Below are positions 42,786 to 54,640 of a stretch of 64,000 nucleotides of DNA, in pieces. Source of the stretch: Hyparrhenia diplandra (taxonomy: Eukaryota > Streptophyta > Magnoliopsida > Poales > Poaceae); contig JADLZK010012353.1 of NCBI GenBank assembly GCA_015847255.1, positions 558,001 through 622,000 of the forward strand, read 5' to 3'. Positions within the stretch are counted from its first letter, which is position 1, and every line of letters begins with the position of its first letter. The translations under genes were made by a program, and so were the position numbers. The notes beneath the pieces are model-generated. The model was not told the DNA's origin, made no database searches, and saw nothing but the letters and a program-made list of their open reading frames with translations.

Positions 42786-43250
42786 ACCATCAAATTTAAA
42801 AAATGTTGGCTTAGTTTCACACCTAAAATGACAAGCATTTTTTTGGGTCGGAGGTAGTATATTACTAAAATGCTAGAGCATTGCAATTTTAGTTTGCCTT
42901 TGATAACTACTTGTGAATGGATGGTAGGTAGTATATATTACTAAAATGGCAGAGCATTGAAATTTAGTTAGCCTTTGATAACTACTTGTGAATGGAAGGT
43001 ATTTTAAATCCCTCTAGATATTAGAATGGGAAAGAAGAAAGAACTGGTCGCAGAAGGTAGGAAGGCATGTTCAAAATTTTATGCCTCGCAAGGATGGGCG
43101 AAAATGGCTCTTGGCAGCAAGATTAGTGGCTCTTCCAATGAGGGTCATCGTGGGTCCAATTAGTAATTGTAAGGTACATTTCCAATTAAGAGTTATAATA
43201 TAAGATATAGTAATATGATATCATGTCTTTTGTGTGAAACGAGCTACCCT

Positions 43251-44079
43251 CGATAGGTGCTGTTCATGATTCTTAATATAAGGACTTGTTCTGACCACTT
43301 TGCCTTTCATCATGTAATGAATGAGCTAAGTTAAAGTTCTAGGTGCTCTTATTATCCCCTGTTGCACATAATAACACAACTCATAGCTTGTTGTTTCTTC
43401 CCAACGGATTCCTAGTGTTTAGTCTGACATGAAGTGGAAGGCCAGAAGAAGAACTTGTGCTTTCCCCTTGAGCATATTTCCGTATCCATGAGAAAAGAGG
43501 AGAGTTGAGTGTTTTGCCAATAATGTAGGTACAAGACTTTGGGTAAAGAAGAGTTGTGGGTAAAAGCTTTTGGGCTCACATTGTTAATGTCGCCTAGTCA
43601 TCCAGCTAGAACAGAGACGAGCGTACTCCCGGCCCTGTGGCTGCACGCGTTGCGGCGAGGAAGAAGAGAGACGAGCGTACTCCTCGTCCAGCTCGGGATC
43701 AACCCGGCCGCCGTGTGATCGTCTGCATGTCAGGCCCAGTCGCGTCTGCTCATGTCCGGCAACGGCGACGAGCCGACGAGTCAGTGCCAACTTACATACA
43801 TGCATGATGATAGGTGTGCATGTGGATTGCCGGGTGAAGTCTCAGGTCGACAACAAAGTGACACGGCGATCAATTTACTCACTAGCCATATTTACTGAAT
43901 AGAAATAGGTTCTCAATGTCAGTTGCTAGGCATGATTAGCAGACGAATAACTTGGTATTACTAACTTGTTGACCAGATAGATCATATTGACAATCGTGAA
44001 TGAGAGCTGACAGATATGCAAATAGCTGACCTGATACCTCAGTTAATTGGCCTACCTGATACTCTAGTTAATTTCTGGT
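43251..44079. other. intergenic, no gene recognised
   Basis: Contains a direct repeat gagacgagcgtactcc at about 43614 and 43667. No coding similarity is found. Confidence 0.4.
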
Positions 44080-44823
44080 ATGCATATCTACGCTCTAGTT
44101 AATTTCTGGTATGCATATACCTACAAATCTAGACAATTGTTGGTTGTGGTGTAACAAATGGCTCCCAAATAGTAAAAGTTTTCATACTCTTGGTATTGCT
44201 GCTATAATATGGGCCATCTGGAAAACCAGAAACTCTGCATGTTTTGATGGGAAAGTTATTAAGAATCCTATATCTATTATTTGTCATGCTGGTGCCTTAA
44301 TCAAATATTGGGCAGGATTCTATTCTGAAGAGGAAGAAAAGGAAATCGTCAGCAGCATTGATTCTGTGCTTCAGTTTGCGGTGAAGATGCTGTGCAAGAA
44401 GCCTAAGACTGACGCCAAGCTCTTGGATCAAGATGGTGGAAGCTTTAAAGACTGAAGCCCTTCGAAGTCAAAGTTGCAGAAGACTCAAGCAATACTTCTG
44501 TTTACTTGTCCAAGTTCTTTTGACTCCTGAAGCGCCACAACTTATGATGAGCAAGTTCTGTCAACCTGCGATGTGCTCCAAACTTATGTTTTCTGAATTT
44601 CTGTTTCTTGGTTTCTTTGCTGACCCTTGTATGGTCATGCTACCTATGTAGGGTCAAACCCCTTAATTCATGCTATCCCCTGGTAGTTGGTTATCAGGTT
44701 TAGCCTGCTACTTTAGTACTTGATTTCTGTTTACTGTTCTAAGTCTGTATCTCCGTACAATGTATTTCCGTTCTCAGTAATGGAAATGGGGGGGTCCTCG
44801 GTTCGGATGCATATCTACGCTCT
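44080..44823 (+). mobile_element. 5'-truncated LINE tail with 17-bp TSD
   Basis: atgcatatctacgctct at 44080-44096 and 44807-44823 flanks 44097-44806. The frame 44111-44455 reads ILGIAAIIWAIWKTRN-like sequence (TLGIAAIIWAIWKTRNSACF) and ICHAGALIKYWAG, the C-terminal end of a plant LINE ORF2. The 3' end is gggtcctcggttcgg without poly(A), so the tail was lost or was never poly(A). Confidence 0.8.
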
Positions 44824-45208
44824 TAGCAGGGATGGTAGGAAGGATTATTGAAAAATTTGCAGAAACAGCATCTAGTGACGTTCCCATTTTTCACTAGCGG
44901 TGCATAAAGACCACGTACGTGAGCAACAAGCTAGCAAAGAATAGGCGAATGGGCATCACATCGTTCCCCACTCACTGGGCCAAGATGGCCGGCCCAGCCC
45001 TCAGACATCCGACCCACCAGTAGCGTCAATCGGTCAACCTTGCCGATGGAATGCGAATGGGACCGGGGGAGCACAGATTAGTACCGTTGGGCCGGGTAGC
45101 GGCTGCGCACAAATGGGCCGGGGATGGTTCATATGCTCCCCGGCTGCTATTGCTAAAGATCGATCCCCGCAGCTGCAGCCTGCAGGCTGTAGCTGATGCT
45201 CATCATTC
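44824..45208. other. intergenic, shares a short block with 54.69 kb
   Basis: agtaccgttgggccgggtag at about 45081 is nearly repeated at about 54690. No gene is seen. Confidence 0.4.
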
Positions 45209-45757
45209 AACCGTGATTAAAGCTGAATAACGAGCCAGCCTCGACTCGGCTCGGCTCGGCTCGTTATGGCTCGTTAGGATAACGAAGCTAGCTCAGCTTC
45301 GGCTCATTATCTTAACGAGCCAAAAGTCCAGCTTCGGCTCGGCTCGTTAAAAGCTCGAGCTGGGCTCGTTAAGCTCATGAGCGAGGGGACAAAAATATCC
45401 AAAATATAATATTTTTATTTATTTAAAATTTGAAAATTATAATAATATAAAACATAATACATCTAGAAACCTTAGATTAAAAAAACTTAATATGTGCTAA
45501 CATATGTAATGCACGACATAATGTAATACAAAAAGTAATATAGATTTTTTTTTTTTTTCCTTATATGTATAGCTCGTTTGGCTCACGGCGGCTCTCGCGA
45601 AGCTAGCTTTCGAGTCGGCTCGATATAGCTAACGAGCTAAAATCTTGATTCGGCTCGGCTCGTTAGTCTAACGAGCGAAGTCGAAGTTGAGCCGAACCGA
45701 CCACGAGCCGGCGAGCTAACGAGCTTCAGTTTTTCAATCCCAAATTTTAACCGTGAT
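45209..45757. mobile_element. hAT-like element with ggctcgtta arrays, 8-9-bp TSD
   Basis: aaccgtgat flanks 45218-45748 (copies at 45209-45217 and 45749-45757). Both ends carry dense direct and inverted copies of ggctcgttag and taacgagcc around an AT-rich core (45390-45570). An 8-bp TSD with one chance base fits hAT. There is no transposase. Confidence 0.8.
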
Positions 45758-45994
45758 ATATAGATGTTAGTATTTATTAAGACACTAATAAATTTTTAAT
45801 TATAATTTATGTATACGTGCAACTCAGCTCATGTGATTTAGCCACATATATGTCCACAGGTTAGCGCTGGATTAGTAGACACGATGATGATTTGGATGAA
45901 GATATGATTTGAATTAATTAGCTCAGATTAATGATCCACGAGGCAAACACTGACACGTATACCCCCGCGTGCGTTCACGGTAGTAACTAATGAT

Positions 45995-46858
45995 CACTAC
46001 TACATAATTGATTTTGCACATCATTTAGAAATCATTTTTCATGACGGTTATTTAGAAAACCGCCACGGTTAATATCTTGATTAACCGTAACGGTTATTTT
46101 TGATTAATCGAGGCGGTTTTAATAACCGTCACGGTTAATTGATTAACCGTGGCGGTTTTTTTATAAAATACCCTAGTCGTCCAACCTCTTGAGGCCCAAG
46201 AAGGCCAGCCAAAACCCATATCCACCCATCATCTCGGGCTCATTTATATTGCCAAGCTAGGGTTCTTTCCACACTCGACTCCCGCCTCCTCGTTCACTCC
46301 TCCCTCCTCATCCACGGCGCAGCCCGGCCGACTCCCGTTCACTCCTCCCTCCCCGACGCAGCCCCTCTCGCTCTTGCCCCCCCCACGCGGTCCCCGGCGT
46401 CCTCCCTCCCTTTCATCTTTGCGGCAGCCCCTTCCCTCCCGAGATGCGGCGCTGGGCGGCGGCTCGCGAGTAGCAGGATGGCGCGGTGGCTTCCTTCCTC
46501 GGGATCCCGGCGCGCCCAATCCCGGCCGGGGCAGAGCGGCGCATTGCCGGCGGCTTCAGCGAGAAGCTTCGTTGGCGGCGGCTGCGGGCTCCTCTTCCCG
46601 ATATCCGGCGGTGGCGGTTCTCCTTCGCCGAGATCCACGACGCAGGTGGCGCGGATCCGGCCCGGCGGATTCTCCTCCTCCACCCTTCCTCCAGATCCGC
46701 CCGGCTTGGAGGCCCGATCAGTGGTGGGGCCCCATGGCGGCGACGAGTGACCGCCCCGAAACCCTAGCTGTGGCGGCCCAATCACGGGCCCAAACGGGTT
46801 TTGGATTGGGCTTTTTTTTTTTTTTTTTATTTTTCTATTAACCATGGCGGGCTGCTCT
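45995..46858 (+). mobile_element. CACTA element, 3' truncated
   Basis: It starts CACTACTACATAATTGATTT after tgat. Multiple ccgccacggtta and aaccgtcacggtta subterminal repeats follow (46040-46160), then a GC-rich insert (about 46255-46790) and the start of the other subterminal zone (accatggcgggctg at 46843). No closing GTAGTG is found. Confidence 0.65.
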
Positions 46859-47190
46859 TTGTGCGAAACTTTTTGTGACAGATTACCTAGAAAACCACTC
46901 ACGATCATTGTATCTTTGTCGAAGTTCGTTATCATCACCGAGGGACATCTCTCGGCAAAGGTGAGCTTTGCCTAGGGTCCTCCTTTGTTGGGAGACCCAC
47001 ACTCGGCAAAGGTGACACTTGTACACGAATGACATACAATACCGGTTCAGTAACCCCCTTTTAATCTCGGTTTCCCAACCGGGATTGCCCATCCGGACTA
47101 AAGGTCCCCCCTAGTCCCGGTTTGGGCAACTGTGATTAAGGGGGCACCTCTAGTCCCGGTTCATAATCAAACCGGGACTAAGCGATTTGC
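46859..47190. mobile_element. mosaic of two other CACTA subterminal regions
   Basis: 46940-47020 has ctcggcaaagg-type repeats on both strands. 47060-47185 has ctagtcccggtt and aaccgggactaa repeats. These are subterminal motifs of two further grass CACTA families. Neither terminus is present. Confidence 0.5.
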
Positions 47191-48039
47191 ATGCCAGACC
47201 TCCATATCCACTTATAATAATTACAAAGATTAGACCGTCAATTCACGAGGTAGTTACACAAATAATGGTATATATATATATATATATGAAAGTCATTACA
47301 CACAAGAGATATCCACCTCCAAAGTCATTAATTCAAACAAACTCATTACCAATATGATTTAAACAACTAAGAACAGTTTTATTACAACTAACAACAAGAC
47401 TAACTCAAACTCCTAAAACTTCATGACGTCGTACCACGTACTCCGAGAAGTGTAGGTTATTGATTTCATACAAGTAAACACAACCGATATAGTTCATGGT
47501 ATTTATTAGTGCACTCTCCTTTGCATCACAAGACCATTCACAAGACCTACTCACTATAATGAGCAGTGGTCTAGAATTTCCTTTAGTCACCACAATTTTT
47601 TTCTTGGATCCCTCTGTAGTGAGAATAATTTAATCAAATTGCCATGTATAACCACCCAATTGATAAAAGGCTTTTGGTTTACGATGACTTTATAACTACA
47701 ACCTCTATGTTAAGGCCATGCCATGGTAGAAAGGAGGGAAATGGGGGAGAGAAGCGCTGCCGCCTCCACCTTGCGCCGAAAGGGCTCCGGACGATGTTTC
47801 AGATCATGGCTCGGAACATCAATAATTCTGAACGTATATATGCGTGCACATTCGAATAGTTCTGAACTAATTCTTTTTATTTTGTGAGGAAATTTTGAAC
47901 TAATTCTGTATGAGTATTCAGTATGTTCCCCAAACTGCCAAGCCTATACAATTTCTAGCTAGGTAGCACAGATTTGGCTACATTTTCCCTCTTGCTTGAG
48001 CCTTCAACAACAACTATAATGGAGTCTTGAATTTCCTAG
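47191..48039. other. AT-rich spacer with (TA)n
   Basis: A (TA)n microsatellite at 47269-47287. Otherwise no gene is seen. It leads into the 3' end of the rhamnogalacturonate lyase pseudogene. Confidence 0.4.
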
Positions 48040-50790
48040 CTAGGCAGGCGCTTCCAGCCTGATGTAGTCGTACATGACCCCCAAGAAGGGTCCGAACGCC
48101 CTCGTCTGCGTGATGCTGATGCTGTTCTCGCCTGCCCTCAGCTTGTCGCCCCTGATAGGGAACTCGAAGCTCCGCTGCACGCCGTGGATGCCGTGCCGCG
48201 CGATCGCGTTGCCGCCGCCGAACTCTGCCGTCGTGAACACGCCGCCGCCGCCGCCGTTCACTTGCACCTTGTTAGTTTCAACAATAATTCAGAGTCGTTA
48301 TTCAGCAATGCAATTGAATTCAGAATTGTTCATGAGGACTGTCTATTGATTTGTACTACCTGCAGCCTTGACAGCTGGGCAGCTGCGACGGCGATCCGGA
48401 GCGTGTAGGTGCCGTTGGCGACGACACGACCGTGCAGCTCGAACCGTATCTGCCGCGTCGTGGGCACGTAGCGATTGCCAACCTTTCTGCATGTGCAATC
48501 AATAAACTAGTTCTTCAGACTTCATAGTAATTCAGTAAAACAAATTGCTCACAAAAGAATTCTACCTTGTGACATGGGCAAAGAACCAGTCCTTGGAGTG
48601 ATGGCTCTGCCCAACCGTGAACACAGGATCACTCCTAGGGTACACCTCGGCGTACCTCTCCCACAGGCCATACTGCCTGTACCTATCTTTCCCCACGAAG
48701 AGCTTGATGCTGGCGTATCGGGGTCGGGGACCGGCGTCGGGGACGAAGAACTACGCCGCCGTCCGGTCCGGAACGCCGACCTCCCACAGCGTCGGGCCCG
48801 ACCTCGGCGGCACGAACACGAGGCCGCCGAGGTGGACCGCCCCACCTGCCGTCACGGTCACCGTGGCTGTGTGCACACGTAGTCTCCGAGGACACCAGGC
48901 ACCCACGCGTAGAGGCCGTACACCCCCCCGCATGGACGCCACCGATGCTGAACCCTGAACCTGAACCCGCCGGAGGAGGCCGTCGCCGTCGTCCAGAACT
49001 GGTAGCCCTTGCACTGTGTCGCCCAGGAGCCAGGCTGCCCGCCGGTCGCGGGCGAGCCCGACGAACGCCGTTCCAGTTGCTCCGCCGCCCTTGCTCGCCT
49101 GCTGGGGACGGAGTTGAGGTAGATGAACACCGTCCCAGCACCTTGTTCCAGTGGTCGCCGTCGCCCGAGGCTGAGCACGATGTCGTCGCCGACGTAGTGC
49201 GTGCCAAGGAACATGGCGAGGGAGGTGGGGCCGACGTGGGAGGTAAGCTCGCGTCGGGCGTCCCGGGGAAACATGAGGCCCAGTTCAAAGCATCAAGTGG
49301 GGGCCTAATATTTAGTGCGAAAACAAAAAACTAATAGCAATCAATATATTACTTATAGCACAAAGTTTGCCAAAAAAAAAAAAAAAAACTTATAGCACAA
49401 AGTATAGCTGCATATCCAAGAATTATACCTGTTGTATAACTATCACTTGAAAAGCGATATTCTTTTAGCATTCTTTGAAATGAAATCTTCAATAATATAT
49501 TCATACTCAAGCTTCTCCAGCACACCGCTCTCAAGTGCTATTAAGGCCAATGCATCATTATTAGGAGAAGAAACTTGTGGTTCTCTAACAATAAATCTCT
49601 CCATAGCTCCTTTCTAAGACTGAGCTAATTCCTCAATTCTTTTTGGTTTTTCATACGCTTTTAATGTCCCGATTCACATTTTCTAATCCGATTTGAAGAA
49701 GACATGACTTGCAAGTTGGAACAATTACCCTAAATAAATTTGTGTATAAAGATACTAGGTTTCAAAACGCATCAAAGATTAACTAAATAAAAAGGGGATG
49801 TATATGGAATTTACCTAACGTTGGCGATCTCCTTGTCCAGCCTGGACTGGATAGCGACGATCTCTCAGACGGCGAGGCCAAGGCCTGAACCGCCCAGAGA
49901 TGAACTTGAACTACGAAGTCGAAGGGCAGTCCAGCGATGAGCGACGAACTGACGAAGTCGAAGGGTTACGTGAAATTGGTAGTAGCAGCGCAGCGGCGGC
50001 ATCGCGGCGTCTCCTGGATTGGAGCAAGTTCACCATTGGACTCCAATAGACCACGTTTTGGGCCAAGTTAGGCTGATTTTTAATTAAAAAAAGGTCCAAA
50101 GCTATTATATATAGTTAATATACTTTTTAAATCTTGGGGCCCTTGGTTTTTGGGGGCCCTGTTCGGTCGCCAGCCCGCACGGGCCCAAGGACGCCCCTGC
50201 TCGCGTTCATGGGGCCGCCGCTCTTGAACTCGTTGCTGGGGGTGATCACCCAGAACCCCATGGCCGGGATGCTGGGGTGCTTGTTGTTGGTGATCCAGCC
50301 ATGGACGGCGTTGTCCTTGTTGTCCAGCGAGTAGTGGTACTTGTCGTCCACCTCACCCAAGACTGTGGCACCACGGGGTCCACCAGCAGGACGGCCTCCT
50401 TGTAGGCCAGCGGAGCACCACGTGGCGCGTCCCTGCCTGCTTCACTCGGCATGTACCTCTGTATGTCGTCTGAGATCGCCATGTAGTTGAACCTACATTC
50501 ATTCATGCACAAGTTTGTTGCAGGGAAAATTAGTCTGAGTTTGGTATTGGTCACTCGTGTAAATAATAATTAAAACAGCATTTTGATATGTGTGATTTGA
50601 GAAATATCATATGACACATGGTTGTCTGAAGAACAATATGCATGCAATTCAAGCATTGTATGGGATACTGACATGTCTGCGTTGAGCTTGAAAGCCAGCC
50701 GTGCTTCTGAGACGTTGAGAGCAGGCCAGCTGCTGTTGTGCTCAAAGATGTCGTAGCAGTAGAACCCAGAGCTGCCTTGGCGTCGGTGAC
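48040..50790 (-). pseudogene. rhamnogalacturonate lyase (PL4 type) pseudogene, split by a hAT element
   Basis: Minus-strand blocks in order: GFYCYDIFEHNSSWPALNVS (about 50785-50675), intron, FNYMAISDDIQRYMP (50487), AYKEAVLL, then in another frame GEVDDKYHYS, VHGWI and MGFWVITPSNEFKSGGPM (to 50207). After the hAT element come SHVGPTSLAMFLGTHYVG, YQFWTTATASSGGF, LYAWVPGVLGDYV, GPTLWEVGVPDRTAA, YGLWERYAEVYP and DWFFAHVTR (to about 48566). Two well-formed exons follow, 48486-48360 (TTRQIRFELHG) and 48264-48040 (GGGNAIARHGIHG...YDYIRLEAPA, stop). PL4 lyases cleave the rhamnogalacturonan I backbone of pectin in the cell wall. Frameshifts, a TAG at 48753-48751 and a missing N terminus show it is dead. 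Confidence 0.85.
49247..50206. mobile_element. hAT element inserted in the lyase exon, 8-bp TSD
   Basis: The element 49255-50198 has ends cgggcgtcccgggg and ...cccaaggacgcccct (inverted-related) and is flanked by gctcgcgt at 49247-49254 and 50199-50206. The related lyase copy at 51061-51085 has the uninterrupted sequence across the same site. The minus-strand end matches a common grass TTF-finger hAT family (CAGGGGCG...). Only decayed internal sequence remains. Confidence 0.9.
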
Positions 50791-51117
50791 CGTGCCCCTG
50801 TCGCTCGCCTTGGCAAAGTCCGGCGACTCCGGGAAGCTGTACGGCCACTTAGCGGCCTCCGCTCGCGCCAGCGCCTTGGCGTCGTTCCAGAGACCGCGAA
50901 CGTCGTGGTCACCGCCTCGCCTGATGGGGACGGAGTTGGCCGAACACCGGGCCCAGCACCTTGTTCGGTGCTCGCCGTCGGCGAGGCTGAGCACGATGTC
51001 GCCGCCGACGTAGTGCGTGCCGAGGAACATGGCGAGGGAGGTGGGGCCGACGTGGGACTGGGAGGTGAGCTCGCGCTTCATGGGGCCGCCGCTCTTGAAC
51101 TCGTTGCTGGGGGTGAA
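50791..51117 (-). pseudogene. partial upstream duplicate of the lyase gene
   Basis: The minus strand reads TPSNEFKSGGPMKRELTSQS, LAMFLGTHYVGGDIVLSL, GLWNDAKALARAEAAKWPYS and FPESPDFAKASDRGTV, the part that normally follows the first exons of the lyase. It is fused directly in front of GFYCYDIF of the main pseudogene. A second copy therefore once lay upstream and was joined by deletion. The right edge is abrupt at about 51117. Confidence 0.8.
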
Positions 51118-51304
51118 AACCTTCCCATCTCGTCCTGTCGTTCTTTTAGCGTCGCTTTCCCCTTGGAGACATTGATAGGCATTACAGTTCCACGATTGCT
51201 TCTACCAATTGTCTGGTGCCCCATGCTATGCGTTTAGTGTCATCTGGTAGGTCGTTGTGTTAGTTGGGTCGATTCAACCAAGTTGGACCAAGTAGCAGCG
51301 TGAG

Positions 51305-53000
51305 TCTACCCTACTAATACACCAACTTAGCTAGGCTACAAATGGAAACAAATAGAAACAAAAAAATTCAAAATCTTTCAAAACGGACACCTCAGATTTA
51401 ATCTCAACCTTCTCTCTCATTACTCGGACACGAATCTACGGTCAGGATCAAAAGTATTGGACACCTCCCTCCCGCCCATCTGCCTCTCGCGAGAATGAAA
51501 TATGTACACGCACGCGTAATCAGCGGGTAACTTCCTGTTTCGACGTGGGCTAAATTGTTTGTCATCCTGCTCAGCCCCTCCCCTCCCACTCCCACGCTCG
51601 ATCGCCGCCATTCACGCGCGCGAAGGCATCTCTCCGTCAACCTGGACTGCGAGGCACGCAGATGGCAGCGTACGTCCGTCGATGCACTGTTGGTGGAGTT
51701 CTGCTCCGGCAAAATTCACGCGCGCGGAGGCTGCCATCATTGTGGATTTCGTTGTGGATTTTGCCATCGATTTCCTCTCTGCCATGGATTTTGCCGCTCC
51801 AATCCTAGCGAACAGTGTACGTCTCGCTGCCGCCGGCCACCTTGCTCCCGCTCTCCGTGCCGACGGGTGGCAATCGCACCCTACCGCCGACAGCCCGCCG
51901 CTGGCCGTCGTCGATGTTGACGAGATTTCATCCGCCGGCAACCAGGTACGAGGGAGCCGAGGCCGTCGTCCTGGGCAAGCGGCCCACAGACGACGTCACT
52001 GAGGTAGGTCCGGGCTCCGCCCCTTCATCAGATCTCCTTGGAGTCGTAGCTGCACTGCTGCAGTGTTTGCCGGTACCTCCTACCGCCAAATTCATCAGAG
52101 GTGTTTGACATTCTGTGATCCGATCCTTTGCAACCTTTGTCTCTTTCCGATAAATCAGCACCGTAAAGCACAATATTTACATCTTCTCGGCGGTGGCTTG
52201 TTTCTAATTTGTCAAGCCAGATCTCTACGTTTTTTTTACTATCAATTCATTGATTCATTCTATTTTCAAGTCTCTAATTAGTGATGTGTCGCTATGGCTG
52301 GGGGTTCAGTTAAGGTCGCCAAAGAGCTGCATGTCATAGGCTACCTGTTCTTTGCTGGTGATTGGTTTCGGTAATATGTGATTACATTACTGTACCGGTT
52401 ATGTATTTGTGTAACATTCTCCTTTCTCTTAATAATAAAGCTTGTTTTCCAAGGTTTAAATGGATTCTGAATTTCCAAGGTTTAAAAGATCCAAGCTATG
52501 CAGCTGCTGGTAGGCTTACCACAATGTTTCAGGGTATGATTGTTCCTCTATGATATTTTCCTGGGAAAAGAATGTACCTGATACTTGGTATTTTTGAGCT
52601 TGTTAGAATCATTCTCCATGTGAGTTTTTTAGACCCTTTTTCATTCTCAAACAGTAGATCATTTTTTCCTTTTTTTGTGGTGACACTTACAAGCCTGTTT
52701 GTTGTGAGTAAAACTGCATAAATGTATGCAAATTAACAGCTCTACAATTTCAGTTATTTGCTCGGAGATAAGAAAACTATGCGAGCACCAGAGGTTAGAA
52801 GGATGAGCGACGTGTAGCAGGCGAGCAGCACGAGGCACCAGGAGTGTGCAATCATGCCACAGGGGTTGCTGAGTAGGTACGTTCAATGAAAATTATACTT
52901 CTGATTGAACAGCCGAGGCCCCAGTACGAATATTGATTTCAAAATTCTTTTAAGAGCATTTTTTTATTTTTACTGTATGTTAGCACGGGCAATATACTAG
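51305..53000 (+). mobile_element. candidate non-autonomous Helitron with gene-like cargo
   Basis: The 3' end reads tagcacgggcaatataCTAG then T (52997-53001), a typical grass Helitron terminus although the left arm of the hairpin is degenerate. The 5' end may be TCTACCCTACTAATACACC at 51305. The interior 51590-52110 is GC-rich with several short frames and may be captured gene sequence (not recognised). The base before the 5' TC is G, not the usual A, which lowers confidence. Confidence 0.45.
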
Positions 53001-53001
53001 T

Positions 53002-53929
53002 TATGATAGTTGTCTAGGTTTGTACCTGATTCGTTTAAGGATGAGTGGTGCACTCTCCTCAGTTGTATGGTTTTTTAGTCTAGTTTCCATTCAAAACGGA
53101 TGTGTCAAAAAAGTTAATGTATCAAAAAAGTCAAAGTGACTTATAACTTAGAGTGTAGAGAGTATATTATACACTTTAAAGTGCTCTATATGATAGAGTA
53201 AACAACACCAGGGAAGACCTTTTGGCCGGTCACGGACGGCAATGACTAGTTAAAATGTTCCCTGCCTAATATAGATGGTATGAGGTAGGGTGTGATAATA
53301 ATGCCGGGCACTCGTCACATCTTGCGACTGATTTTGGACCAGACGATGTTGCTCCACCGATCTGCAAGTGGTTAGTGTGCTCGGCTGGCTGTCATGGGCA
53401 ACGTGTTGTATCAGTGGATACTTTTTTGAATTCAGAAATGGAAATTAGGAGGTGCCAGTGCCAGTGTCGCCTATTTGAATTCTTCCAGAAATGTGCTTTG
53501 CCTAACATGTTTGAATTCTTCCAGAAATTGAAGAGTCGCCTTTTTTTGAATAACTTTTTTTATTGCTGCATCGTTCCACAGGGAAGATCATGGCAGGTCA
53601 AGGACGGCATATAATGACATGCAGTATTGCTCCATCCTTTTGTCTCGGTCGACATCATATATAGGCATCAGCTATATATAGCTAGTAGCGTACTACTCTC
53701 AATGGCCTTCTAAATGACACTTTAAATTCTGCCATTTTCCTTCAAAACCATATCTAATTTATTGTTAATTTGACTGGACGTGGACGCCAATGCGCCCAAT
53801 GCGCCCAATATTTTGGAACAGAAGAAGTATCCATTAACAATAAATTTCCCTGTGAGATACCACATCAACTCTTGCACGGCATATAATGGCGGTTAGCTCC
53901 TTCTGTCGCGCAGGCTAAGCCAAGGCACC
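53002..53929. other. intergenic with small duplications
   Basis: tttgaattcttccagaaa is repeated at about 53473 and 53509. A segment like ggaagacc...ggacggcaatgac at 53212 recurs in altered form at 53582. No gene is supported. Confidence 0.4.
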
Positions 53930-54640
53930 TTATTTGGCATCCATGGCGTGGCACCAGCTACACGGCCCAAGAAACGTGAGCTCGATGCCGATAGGGACCT
54001 TGGGCTCGATGTATTTTCTCACGCAGGTGAGTATCTTCTCAGCGTCCCAACGTGCCTGCGCGTGTATCGGCATCGGCAGACACCTGTCGGAGGAGCGCTT
54101 CCTGTCGTAGCCGGGGTGGTGTCCAGAACGAGGCACTGCAGCGATAACGACGCCCTCTCGAGGATGTACCATGTCAGCTCGACCAAGCTCTTGGCAGTGC
54201 AGAAGCCCGTGATGGTCGCCTTCCTCAGGTTTCCAAGGCCGCCATAGCGGATTCCTGGGAACTCCAGCCTGCTGCTGGATTGCCATGGATTTTCGTCTGG
54301 TTTTCCAACAATGAGGTACTTCTTGTACCATCCAAAACCATCTGCAATCTGCACACATGAATATTGCATGCATTTCTAGGGTTATTATTGTATATATTAT
54401 TACTAGTAACGGTTACTTACTTACTTGGGCATATATACGGAGCATATAGCAGTTAAAATACAGGAGATGATCAAGCACTACTCACACGTGAGATGAAGGT
54501 CTCCAAGGCAACACATGCATCAACGAAACAAGTCAAAGAAAGCAAGTCATAGCCTTTGCAAAATCCACCATATTCGCCAAGACAGATAACAAGATGCTTG
54601 AGGTTCTTGAATCTGTCAGTTATCGCTGGCGCCTAAGATC
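53930..54640 (-). pseudogene. FBD/LRR-type F-box protein C-terminal fragment
   Basis: Minus-strand segments: FKNLKHLVICLGEYGGF and YDLLSLTCFVDACVALETF (about 54620-54490), intron, then VQIADGFGWYKKYLIVGKPD, LRKATITGFCTAKSLVELTW and LVLDTT. In a second frame the sequence reads ILTCVRKYIEPKVP and CSWCHAMDAK (stop at 53930). These are the LRR and FBD parts of grass F-box proteins. In SCF ubiquitin ligases these proteins recruit targets. The F-box itself is absent and the frame shifts near 54060-54110, so this is a relic. Confidence 0.7.

Larger units (their letters stand above)
39583..43250. repeat. local tandem duplication, copies 39583-40313 and 42777-43250
   Basis: Both copies start tttatataaaccatcaaatt and run through tgataactacttgtgaatgg, atgggaaagaagaaagaact and tagtaatatgatatcatgtc. 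Each contains an internal 70-80-bp tandem pair. Copy 1 holds a Stowaway element that is absent from copy 2. An LTR-like piece lies between them, and a Mutator-like element sits at the start of copy 2. No coding function is seen. Confidence 0.85.

Noticed and set aside
48074..48408. Plus-strand frames with a signal-like start (MTPKKGPNALVCVMLMLF)
   Set aside because: They are antisense to the well-recognised lyase exons.
53080..53170. Stowaway MITE
   Set aside because: Only one end (gtgtagagagta) resembles the family and the other terminus was not found.
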